From contig JAJDNF010000026.1 in the NCBI GenBank assembly GCA_022340805.1, forward strand, positions 1 to 41,287: a stretch of 41,287 bases of DNA. The letters run 5' to 3'. Below, piece by piece: positions 16,875 to 24,635 of this stretch (its first letter is position 1; each line of letters starts with the position of its first letter). Below the pieces are notes generated by a model, which made no database searches, was not told the origin of the DNA, and worked only from the letters and a program-made list of their open reading frames with translations. The DNA is from Chromatiaceae bacterium (GTDB lineage Bacteria > Pseudomonadota > Gammaproteobacteria > Chromatiales > Chromatiaceae). Made by a program: the position numbers and the translations under genes.

Positions 16875-19523
16875 ATGTCCGGCAGCGACTGGGTGCGGCT
16901 CGAGATCACCGAGGTGCTGGCACGGCTGCACACTAGCAACAGCGGGCTGACGCCAGGCGAGGCGCAGCGGCGCCTCGCCGAATACGGCCCGAATCTGCTG
17001 CCCGAAGGACGCCAGCGCACGCTGTTCGGTGTGCTGCTGCAGCAGTTTGCAGACTTCATGATCCTCGTGCTGCTCGCCGCCGCGGTGATCTCGGGTCTGG
17101 TCGGTGAACCGCAGGATGCGGTCGCGATTCTGGTGATCGTGCTGCTCAACGCCGTCATCGGTGCGGTGCAGGAGTACCGTGCCGAGCGCGCGGTTGCAGC
17201 GCTGCGTGAGATGGCGACGCCGGAGGCAAGGGTCAGGCGTGAAGGCAAAGCCGTGACCGTCAATGCGGCGGATCTGGTGCCCGGCGACCTGGTGTTGCTG
17301 GAGGCGGGCAACGCGGTACCCGCCGACCTGCGCCTGCTCGAGAGTGAGGAACTGCAGGCCAACGAATCGGCGCTGACCGGCGAGTCGCAACCGCTCGAGA
17401 AGCAGATCGCGCCGCTGGATCAGGGTGAGCCAGCACTCGCGGAGCGCTCGAATATGGCCTTCAAGGGCTGCCTGATCACGCGCGGTCGCGGCTCTGGCGT
17501 GGTGGTCGCCACCGGCGGCGACACCGAGATAGGGCATATCGCCGAGCTGTTGCACGGCGCGGTCAAGCTGAAGACCCCGCTGCAGGCACGCCTGGCGCGC
17601 TTCGGCCGCCACCTCGCGCTGGCAGTGCTGGCCATCTGCGGCATCGTGTTTGTCGCCGGCCTGCTGCAGGGTCAGCCGGTAATGCTGATGTTCCTGACCG
17701 CGGTGAGCCTCGCGGTTGCAGCGATCCCGGAGGCCCTGCCGGCGGTGGTGACCATCTCGCTGGCGTTCGGCGCGCGCAAGCTGATCCGGCAAAACGCGCT
17801 GGTGCGCAACCTGCCGGCGGTCGAGACGCTCGGTTCGGTCACCTATATCTGTACCGACAAGACCGGCACCCTGACCCTCAACCACATGTCGGTGGACGCC
17901 TATTTTGCCGACGGTGTGCGCCATGCGCAGTTGCCTGGCAGCGATGCACAGGCGTCCTGGGCCGAGGCTGGAAAGGCGATGGCCCTGAACAACGACGTGA
18001 CCGAGCGCGATGGCCGGACGGCCGGCGAGCCCACCGAACTGGCCCTGTTCGAGGCGGCGCAGGCGGCCGGCTACGATAAGGCGGAGCTCGAGCAGGCGAT
18101 GCCGCGGGTCGGCGTGCTGGCGTTCGACAGCGAGCGCAAGCAGATGACTACGCTGCATCGCGTTCCCGAAGGGGTGGTCGCCTACGTCAAGGGTGCACCG
18201 GAGCAGCTGATCCCCCAGTGCCACCAGATGGCTACGGCCGAGGGGGTCGCACCGGTCGAGGCCGATGCGCTGCTGAAAGCGGCGGAGCGCCTGACCAACG
18301 AGGGCTATCGCGTACTGGCGCTGGCCAGGCGCGCGCTGCCGGCGCTGCCGGAACCGCTTGCGGCCGAGACGATCGAGTGCGAGCTGACCTTCCTGACGCT
18401 GGTCGCGCTGATCGACCCGCCTCGCCCGGAGGTGCCGCAGGCCGTGGCCGATTGCCTGACGGCGGGGATCACGCCGGTCATGATCACCGGCGACCACCCC
18501 GGCACTGCCTGGGCGATCGCCCATCGCCTCGGGATCAGCGACCAGCGCGAGGCGGCCCTGACCGGTACCGAGCTGGCCGAGCTGTCCGACGATGCGTTCG
18601 CACAACGCGTCGGGTCGATACGTGTGTATGCGCGGGTCAGTCCGCAACAGAAGCTGCGAATCATCAAGGCGCTGCAGCGGCGTGGCGAGTTTGTCGCGAT
18701 GACCGGCGACGGGGTCAACGATGCCCCGGCGTTGAAACGCGCCGGGATCGGGGTCGCGATGGGCAGGAAGGGCACCGACGTCGCGCGCGAGGCCGCGGAT
18801 ATGGTCCTGCTGGACGACAATTTCGCCACCATCGTCAGCGCGGTGCGTGCCGGCCGGCGCATATTCGACAACGTGCGTAAGTTCATCAAGGACACCATGA
18901 GTTCCAACTCGGGTGAGATCTGGACGCTCTTTCTCGCGCCCTTTCTCGGCCTGCCGATCCCGTTGCTGCCGATCCATATCCTGTGGATCAACCTGGTCAC
19001 CGACGGCCTGCCGGGTCTGGCCTTCAGCGCCGAGCCTGCCGAGCCCGGGATCATGCAGCGCATGCCACGTCGACCGGACGAGAACATCTTCGCGCACGGC
19101 ATGTGGCAGCACATCCTGTGGGTGGGCCTGTTCGTCGGCGGGCTGTCGATCGCCTCGCAGGCCTGGGCGATCGCACGCGGTGTGGAATACTGGCAGACGG
19201 TGGTATTTACCGTGTTGACGGTCTCGCAGCTGTTTCACTCGCTGGCGGTGCGCAGTGAGACGGCCTCGCTGTTCAGCATCGGCCTGTTCAGCAACCGGCC
19301 GATGGTGGGCGCCGTGCTTGTGACGGTGCTTTTGCAGATGGCGGTCATCTACCTGCCGCCGCTGAACGCGATCTTTCATACCCAGCCGCTGCCGCTGGCC
19401 GATCTGGTCATCTGTCTGGCACTCTCCTCGCTGGTGCTGTTCGCGGTCGAGATCGAGAAGTGGCTGGTACGCGGCGGATTCATCTATCGAAACGGCGCGA
19501 CGCCAGCGGAGGAAACACCATGA
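16875..19523 (+). CDS. P-type ATPase, SERCA/PMA-like (calcium or manganese class)
   Basis: 882 residues, a full P2-type pump: actuator domain with LTGES, phosphorylation site DKTGTLT (Asp328), nucleotide-binding KGAPEQL, hinge [12 protein letters not shown] and about ten membrane helices. Ion-site residues match SERCA site positions: helix M4 IPEALPAVV (Glu286, SERCA Glu309), M5 MSSNSGEI (Asn678 and Glu681, SERCA Asn768 and Glu771), and M6 NLVTDG (Asn706, Thr709, Asp710, SERCA Asn796, Thr799, Asp800). One small change is PEAL for PEGL in M4. Export of calcium or manganese is the natural reading; which ion is not decided. It follows the VIT-like gene with no gap and differs clearly from the second P-type ATPase at 32432-35146. 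Confidence 0.93.
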   Translation: MSGSDWVRLEITEVLARLHTSNSGLTPGEAQRRLAEYGPNLLPEGRQRTLFGVLLQQFADFMILVLLAAAVISGLVGEPQDAVAILVIVLLNAVIGAVQEYRAERAVAALREMATPEARVRREGKAVTVNAADLVPGDLVLLEAGNAVPADLRLLESEELQANESALTGESQPLEKQIAPLDQGEPALAERSNMAFKGCLITRGRGSGVVVATGGDTEIGHIAELLHGAVKLKTPLQARLARFGRHLALAVLAICGIVFVAGLLQGQPVMLMFLTAVSLAVAAIPEALPAVVTISLAFGARKLIRQNALVRNLPAVETLGSVTYICTDKTGTLTLNHMSVDAYFADGVRHAQLPGSDAQASWAEAGKAMALNNDVTERDGRTAGEPTELALFEAAQAAGYDKAELEQAMPRVGVLAFDSERKQMTTLHRVPEGVVAYVKGAPEQLIPQCHQMATAEGVAPVEADALLKAAERLTNEGYRVLALARRALPALPEPLAAETIECELTFLTLVALIDPPRPEVPQAVADCLTAGITPVMITGDHPGTAWAIAHRLGISDQREAALTGTELAELSDDAFAQRVGSIRVYARVSPQQKLRIIKALQRRGEFVAMTGDGVNDAPALKRAGIGVAMGRKGTDVAREAADMVLLDDNFATIVSAVRAGRRIFDNVRKFIKDTMSSNSGEIWTLFLAPFLGLPIPLLPIHILWINLVTDGLPGLAFSAEPAEPGIMQRMPRRPDENIFAHGMWQHILWVGLFVGGLSIASQAWAIARGVEYWQTVVFTVLTVSQLFHSLAVRSETASLFSIGLFSNRPMVGAVLVTVLLQMAVIYLPPLNAIFHTQPLPLADLVICLALSSLVLFAVEIEKWLVRGGFIYRNGATPAEETP

Positions 19524-19573
19524 CCAGGCTCCCGGCAGGTATGCATGCCTGAGCAGTGGGCGAGGCGGCGTCG

Positions 19574-20419
19574 ATGTCACGTCGGCTGACGGTCGTGCTG
19601 ACAGCGCTGGCGATGCTCGCCTTTGCCGGCAACTCGCTGCTGTGTCGCGTGGCGTTGAAGGATGCCGCGATCGACGCGGCAAGCTTTACCACGATCCGTC
19701 TGCTGTCCGGTGCTTTGACGCTGTGGCTGATCGTGCAGTTGCGCGGCGGCGTGCGTAAACCCGCCGGCAGTTGGGCGTCCGCGCTGGCGCTGTTCGCCTA
19801 TGCCGCAGCCTTTTCGTTTGCCTACATCAGTCTGCCCGCCGCGACAGGGGCCCTGCTGCTGTTCGGTGCGGTTCAGGCGACCATGATCGGCTATGGTCTG
19901 TCGCGGGGCGAGCGCCTCTCGGTGCGCCAGTGGACCGGCTTTGCGCTGGCCCTGGCTGGGCTGGTGGGACTGCTGCTGCCTGGACTATCGGCACCGCCCT
20001 TGCTTGGCGCGCTGCTGATGCTGGCGGCCGGTATTGCCTGGGGTGTCTATTCCTTGCGCGGCAGGGGCGGTGGAGACCCGACGGCAGTGACCGCCGGCAA
20101 CTTCGCCAGGTCGGTGCCGCTCGCACTCACGCTTAGCGCGCTGACGTTCCGGTCGGCTGCCTGGGACGGTTCGGGTGTCGGGTACGCCGTCGCCTCCGGC
20201 GCATTGGCATCGGGTGTCGGTTACGCGATCTGGTACATGGCACTGCCCGGCTTGCGCCCGGCCAGTGCCGCCACCGTACAGCTTAGCGTGCCGCTGATCG
20301 CCGCGCTCGGCGCCGTCATGTTTCTCGACGAAGCGCTTTCGCTGCGCCTGCTGTTTGCCTCGGCAGCGATTCTGGGTGGCATTGCGCTGGTCATCCTGAG
20401 CCGGCGGGCGGCAGCCTAG
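19574..20419 (+). CDS. EamA/DMT-family transporter
   Basis: 281 residues with ten predicted membrane helices in two EamA repeats (about 5-135 and 145-280). FAGNSLLCRVALKD near the N-terminus and the second-half AIWYMALPGLRPASAATVQL plus FLDEALS are typical of DMT exporters. The substrate (amino acid, nucleotide or other metabolite) cannot be read from sequence. GGGCGAGG lies eight bases before the ATG at 19574. It is 50 bp from the ATPase and on the same strand, so it may be read from the cassette, but the distance makes this less sure. Confidence 0.88.
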   Translation: MSRRLTVVLTALAMLAFAGNSLLCRVALKDAAIDAASFTTIRLLSGALTLWLIVQLRGGVRKPAGSWASALALFAYAAAFSFAYISLPAATGALLLFGAVQATMIGYGLSRGERLSVRQWTGFALALAGLVGLLLPGLSAPPLLGALLMLAAGIAWGVYSLRGRGGGDPTAVTAGNFARSVPLALTLSALTFRSAAWDGSGVGYAVASGALASGVGYAIWYMALPGLRPASAATVQLSVPLIAALGAVMFLDEALSLRLLFASAAILGGIALVILSRRAAA

Positions 20420-20712
20420 GCCGTTGCCACGGCACATGCGGCCGGACCAGGTCGCATCTCTCGCCTTGCGGACTTGGCCGCGGCGTAACAAAAATATTTT
20501 TCTGACCCTCTTGCGGGCCGTGCGGCGCCGAGCCAGACTTTGCTCTGCCAACTGCGGTCGGAATGCCAACTGCCCCGTGAACCGGCCCGACCGCGGCACC
20601 TTCATCATCCCGACTCCCTGGGTGATTAGGGAGGCCGGCGGGGCGTTCCTCGCTTGCCCGGTCGCGCGTCATACCAGGATCCGCGCCGGCGGCCAGTATT
20701 GGGATTCCATCC
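20420..20712 (+). other. Intergenic region with 12-bp AT palindrome
   Basis: 293 bp. It holds a perfect palindrome AAAAATATTTTT (20490-20501) in an otherwise GC-rich stretch; this may be part of a promoter or a nucleoid-protein site. No gene was recognised. Confidence 0.4.
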
Positions 20713-21078
20713 ATGTCTCTTTTCGCAGGCATCTTTTTTCTCGGCGTGTCGCTGCTGCTGATGCGCGTGCTCCAGATCTGGAACGATAAGTACGGCCCGA
20801 TCGGCAGGTTTGCAACGGAAATCATGGTGAACCTACTGATCCCGATGATCTCCGCGGCACTCGTGACCGGTGCCGGTATCGCCATCGCCAGTGTCTGGGC
20901 CGGCATTTCGTTGCGTGATGCGGGTGCTGCCGCGCTGTTGGCCACGGTGTTTGTGCTGGCCTGGCGGCGCCTCGGCTCAATACCCGGCCGGTCCACGGTC
21001 GTGCCGTTCACGCCGAAACCGGGCGCCGCGCAGGCGGGCCTTGCGGTGGACGCCAGGTCACGGCCGAAGGCCGCCTGA
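20713..21078 (+). CDS. Small hypothetical membrane protein
   Basis: 121 residues, not recognised. Three hydrophobic stretches (about 2-19, 36-62 and 66-85) suggest an inner-membrane protein, and the last third (about 88-121) is a Pro/Ala/Arg-rich cytoplasmic tail. RVLQIWNDKYGPIGRF between the first two helices is a polar loop. No good Shine-Dalgarno precedes the ATG (GGGATTCC only). It precedes envelope genes but is separated from them by 164 bp. Confidence 0.55.
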   Translation: MSLFAGIFFLGVSLLLMRVLQIWNDKYGPIGRFATEIMVNLLIPMISAALVTGAGIAIASVWAGISLRDAGAAALLATVFVLAWRRLGSIPGRSTVVPFTPKPGAAQAGLAVDARSRPKAA

Positions 21079-21242
21079 TTCCACCCCGGGGCGTCGAACG
21101 GGCCGGCCGTTCGCGTGCGCACCCGGGCGGGAGAGGGGTCCGGGTGCGCCGGCTGGCCAACAAAACCGCGCTTATATGACACGGCGAAGCCTGCGAGCTG
21201 AGCTACCCCGCGGCCCCCGCCGGCATGGTGTAAGCTGGCCGC

Positions 21243-21842
21243 ATGCATCGCAACGGGCAAGGGGTTTTTGCCGGCCTATCCGGGCGGTGGCTGGGTCTGG
21301 TGCTGTACGCGTGCCTGGCGCTGGTACCTGCGCATGCAGCGACTGCGGGCGGGTCGGCAACCCAATCCTGGTTGCTGGTGGATACCCGCAAGCTGACGCT
21401 GACCGTATTTGTCGGGGGGCAGGCGCAGATCACGCTGCGCAATATCGCGATCGGTCGCTATGGCGCAAGTGCGGATAAGATGCACGCCGACAACACCACA
21501 CCCCTGGGCCGGTTTCACGTTACCCGGATCCGGCGCGATTCCGGTTTCCACCGTTTCATCGAACTCGACTATCCCGACGTTGAGCGGGCTGAACGGGCCT
21601 ATCAGCAAGGCGCTATCAGTCAGCGCGAGCTGCAGGAGATCGTCACCGCGCATCGCCGCGGCAAGGCGCCTCCGCAGGATACCGCGCTGGGTGGTCATAT
21701 CGGCATCCATGGGCTGGGCCAGGGCGATCCCCGCCTGCACGAGACGCTGAACTGGACCAGGGGCTGCGTAGCGCTCACCGACGAGCAGCTGGATGCCGTG
21801 CTGCGCTGGGTCCGGACCGGCATAACGGTGGAAATCCGCTGA
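21243..21842 (+). CDS. L,D-transpeptidase (YkuD domain), short form
   Basis: 199 residues. A signal peptide (about 1-32, ALVPAHA) precedes one YkuD domain (about 42-197). The catalytic signature is present: HIGIHGLG with His156, and TRGCVAL with nucleophile Cys175. An insert (about 113-150, RAERAYQQGAISQRELQEIV) lies between strand and active site. It would act in the periplasm on tetrapeptide donors, making 3-3 peptidoglycan cross-links or attaching proteins to diaminopimelate. There is no LysM, unlike the second transpeptidase at 22264-23229. A small lipoprotein gene follows 86 bp downstream. Confidence 0.9.
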   Translation: MHRNGQGVFAGLSGRWLGLVLYACLALVPAHAATAGGSATQSWLLVDTRKLTLTVFVGGQAQITLRNIAIGRYGASADKMHADNTTPLGRFHVTRIRRDSGFHRFIELDYPDVERAERAYQQGAISQRELQEIVTAHRRGKAPPQDTALGGHIGIHGLGQGDPRLHETLNWTRGCVALTDEQLDAVLRWVRTGITVEIR

Positions 21843-21928
21843 CCGGCGGAATAACCTGTTGACACAGGGCCTGTGTGACGCAGGGAATCGGCCGTCGGTT
21901 CAGGCAGCATCAGCAAGAGGAAATAGTG

Positions 21929-22195
21929 ATGAACACAGTATCCACAAGAACCCTTGTCCTTCTGGCCGCAAGCGGTCTTTTGTTCGGTTGCGCCTCGGTC
22001 AAGCAGAGTGATCTCGACGCGGTGCGCGTGATCGCCGAAAGGGCGGCCGCCGACGCCGCTGCCGCCAACCAGGCCGCCGCAGCGGCCCAGGCCCGTGCGG
22101 ATGCGGCGATGTCCACCGCGTCCGGCGCCAAGGCGCAGTCTGACGCGACCGAGGCCAAGATCGATCGCATGTTCAAGAAGGCGATGTACAAGTAA
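21929..22195 (+). CDS. Lpp/OprI-like alanine-zipper outer-membrane lipoprotein
   Basis: 88 residues. A signal peptide with lipobox LFGC gives Cys21 as the lipidated residue (Phe at -2 is tolerated but not ideal). The mature part is a coiled coil very rich in alanine (about 37-60, heptad-like Ala/Asp/Gln/Arg), as in OprI/Lpp-type alanine zippers, and it ends in KKAMYK. A C-terminal lysine is what L,D-transpeptidases use to link Braun's lipoprotein to peptidoglycan. AAGAGGAAA seven bases before the ATG at 21929 gives a strong start. Being flanked by two L,D-transpeptidases supports this role, which is inferred. Confidence 0.85.
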   Translation: MNTVSTRTLVLLAASGLLFGCASVKQSDLDAVRVIAERAAADAAAANQAAAAAQARADAAMSTASGAKAQSDATEAKIDRMFKKAMYK

Positions 22196-22263
22196 ACCAG
22201 CCGCCGCGCGCCAGCTAGCCGTGGGTCCGCGCGGGGGTTGGCCGGGCGCCTGGCGAAAACGCG

Positions 22264-23229
22264 CTATCTGAACAGCGGGTTGGTGATCGGGCGCCCGACG
22301 ACGCCGGGCTTCGAGACGGCTACCGGCACCCCGCGCATCTCTGCCACGGCCTGGCGCAGTGCCCGCCCGTCGAGCACGGCGGGTCGTTTTTCCAGTTCGG
22401 CGTAGACCCGCTCCAAGGTGAAGCGCAGCAGGTCCCTTTGCGGCCTGTCGTCCTCATCCAGTGGCCGGTGGATCTCCACGTAGAGCACGTCGTCCTGCCA
22501 GCCGGTCTTGACCGGTTGGTTCAGGATCTGCACAGCTGTCCCAAGCGGCACCGCGTCGAACAGTTCCTCTATATCCTCCGGCAGCAGGCGCACGCAGCCG
22601 TGGGTTACCCGCATCCCGACGCCATAGGGCTTGTTGGTGCCGTGGATCAGATAGCCGGGAAGCCCCAGCGCCAGCGCGTACTGGCCGAGTGGGTTTTCGG
22701 GGCCGGGGGGTACCACCTTCGGTACGCTCCTGCCTTCGGCTGCGGCCTCCGCTCTGACCGACTCAGGGGGGTGCCAACTCGGGTCGCGCTGTTTCCGCGA
22801 TATCCGGGTCTCGCCCAACGGGGTCTTCCAGTCCATCCGTCCGATGCTCACCGGATAGGTGTCGACCACGGCACGCGGGGCTGTGCCTTGAGCGGGGAAG
22901 TGATAGATACGCATCTCGGGCAGGTTCAGCACCAACCCGCGGCGCGGCGCGTCCGGCAGGATGTAGTGGCTGGGAATCACAACCAGTTCGCCCTCACGCG
23001 GCAGCCAGCGGTCGACCTCTGGATTGGCGAGGCGGATTGCCTCCTGGCCAATATCGTAGCTGCGCGCGATATCGAGCAGCGTCTCGTTGCGGCGTACCTC
23101 GGTCAGCTGCAGTTCGCCGACCAGATCGTTACCCGCCGATGGCAGGGTATAGCGGTCGGCCGCAGCCGTGCCGGCGTAGAGCAGGGCACTGGCCAGCAGC
23201 GTTCGACAACGGGAAGAGTGTTGCATCAT
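22264..23229 (-). CDS. LysM-containing L,D-transpeptidase (ErfK/YbiS type)
   Basis: 321 residues. A signal peptide (1-24, ALLYAGTAAA) precedes a LysM domain (about 43-86, RRNETLLDIARSYDI) and a YkuD domain (about 97-236). Catalytic residues are His196 (LIHGT) and Cys212 (HGCVRL). The order LysM-YkuD and the C-terminal extension (about 240-321) match the ErfK/YbiS/YcfS enzymes that anchor Braun's lipoprotein. Two ATG codons stand side by side (23229 and 23226) without a strong Shine-Dalgarno; the frame is open farther upstream, but the signal peptide fixes the start. It is convergent with the lipoprotein gene, 68 bp away. Confidence 0.92.
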   Translation of the reverse strand: MMQHSSRCRTLLASALLYAGTAAADRYTLPSAGNDLVGELQLTEVRRNETLLDIARSYDIGQEAIRLANPEVDRWLPREGELVVIPSHYILPDAPRRGLVLNLPEMRIYHFPAQGTAPRAVVDTYPVSIGRMDWKTPLGETRISRKQRDPSWHPPESVRAEAAAEGRSVPKVVPPGPENPLGQYALALGLPGYLIHGTNKPYGVGMRVTHGCVRLLPEDIEELFDAVPLGTAVQILNQPVKTGWQDDVLYVEIHRPLDEDDRPQRDLLRFTLERVYAELEKRPAVLDGRALRQAVAEMRGVPVAVSKPGVVGRPITNPLFR

Positions 23230-23355
23230 GACGGTCACGCTACGCGAGCACCTGGCAACCGGCAACGTTAACAGGGTTCGATGCAAGCGGGGTGCCGGGG
23301 AATCAACGCGCCGTCGCAAACAGGGCCTGTCTGCCAGTTTCGCCGGATTTCGAGA

Positions 23356-24006
23356 TCAGCGCATATATCGCAGGATGCGCCCGCGAAACGGCCTGGGCAG
23401 GAACTCAGTCCGTTCGGGTCGGGTCTGGCTGTGGCTGTAGCCCAGCGTCACCATCCGTTTGCTGAAGCGGGCATGATGGCCGCGGCCGGGGTCCACCAGC
23501 ATGACCTCGCAGTTCGGCTTCGCGTGCTGCTCGATAAATGTGGCCAGTTCTTCGACATGCGGGTGTTCGTACAGCAGGTCGCTGCCGACTATCAGGTCGA
23601 ACTCGCCGAGCTCGCTGACCGGGTCGGTCCAGGCGGTGCGTACGAAAGGGACTGCGCGGGCCTGATTCAGCCGCGAGTTCTCGGCCAGGAAGTTGCCCGC
23701 CTCGGGGTGGCGATCCGTGGCCGTGATGTCGGCATGGCGCAGATTGAGCACCTGGCTGGCCAGTGCAATCCCGCAGCCGACCTCGAGGATGCGCCTGTCG
23801 CCTACGTGTTTCTCGAACATCAGGTGTGCGAGTACCAGTCCGGAATCCCAGATGACCCCGAAGACCGGCCACGAGGCCGAAGAAATACCCAGGCGCGCGG
23901 CAACCCCTGTGGGGTCGGCGAACTGCTGAACATCGCGCAGTGTGCGCACCTGCAGGCAGCTGGGGCCAAACTCGAGCGTCTGATAGCGAACGCGCAGGGT
24001 ATCCAT
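23356..24006 (-). CDS. Class I SAM-dependent methyltransferase (Methyltransf_16/METTL21-like)
   Basis: 216 residues. SAM motif I is ILEVGCGIALAS (73-84), the acidic end of strand 2 is ATDRHPEA (96-103), and the post-motif SDLLYEHP (142-149) resembles the (D/S)xxY(D/E)-type motif of protein lysine N-methyltransferases of the METTL21/ETFB-KMT group. The substrate is not known. The start at 24006 was chosen because the open frame upstream (84 more codons) has low-complexity, Arg/Pro-rich composition. It stands alone between a transpeptidase and a divergent histidine kinase. Confidence 0.8.
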   Translation of the reverse strand: MDTLRVRYQTLEFGPSCLQVRTLRDVQQFADPTGVAARLGISSASWPVFGVIWDSGLVLAHLMFEKHVGDRRILEVGCGIALASQVLNLRHADITATDRHPEAGNFLAENSRLNQARAVPFVRTAWTDPVSELGEFDLIVGSDLLYEHPHVEELATFIEQHAKPNCEVMLVDPGRGHHARFSKRMVTLGYSHSQTRPERTEFLPRPFRGRILRYMR

Positions 24007-24635
24007 GGTCGTCCCGTTGGGTCGGCGACGCGCCGCACGACGGGAAGAGGGTCCGGCAGGCCACGCAACCACTTCACGGTACAGCCTTTGCCGGCAAATA
24101 GCGAATGCCGGGGGGCCGTCGGCCTGACCCGAATGGCGCTTGCTCAAGCACCTGCAATGCGTCGCATTGCCTGGCATGCCTCGGCCGCGACGCCGGGGTG
24201 TCAAAGCGGGTGACCATGGTTTAACGCCGCATACATCGGCGCTCCAAGGCAAGGGCAAGCAGGTCGAGTGTGGCGTGAGCTAGCGCTCAGAGCGGGCCGC
24301 CTCCCTGGAGTTAAGATTGAACAGTCTTGGACCCGTTTTTTTGTCGTTTCATCCGGCGGGCACTCGGGTACACTGGAGATCCCGGGGGCAGACAAGAGCG
24401 CAGACAACAACCGGCGCCGGACTGACCATGGGAACCCAAGCCTGAAGAACATCGAGTTCCAGCATGCGACTCCGCGTTGCGGGGGCCAGTCGTCGCTGCC
24501 GATCGGCGCACAGCTGTGCCCGCCGGTCGGCGCCCGCTGACCTGGTTCGCGGGCTGGGACCGCCGCGAGGAGGCGACGTTTGCCCGCACTGACAAGCTTG
24601 ATCGGATTCGGCCCCTGGCCCGGGCGTAATGGCGG
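24007..24635. other. Divergent intergenic region, methyltransferase / histidine kinase
   Basis: 629 bp without a convincing gene. AAGA...TCTT (about 24313-24328) makes a small stem before a run of seven T. A possible promoter for the kinase is TTTCAT (24347-24352) with TACACT (24369-24374), 16 bp apart; the -35 is poor. The long leader to the kinase (about 260 bases) has no recognised riboswitch. Confidence 0.35.

Noticed and set aside
16851-19682. A 943-codon open frame on the minus strand opposite the first P-type ATPase
   Set aside because: It mirrors a clear ATPase gene. Its protein is full of Arg/His/Gln/Asp with no domain, as expected from the antisense of GC-rich codons.
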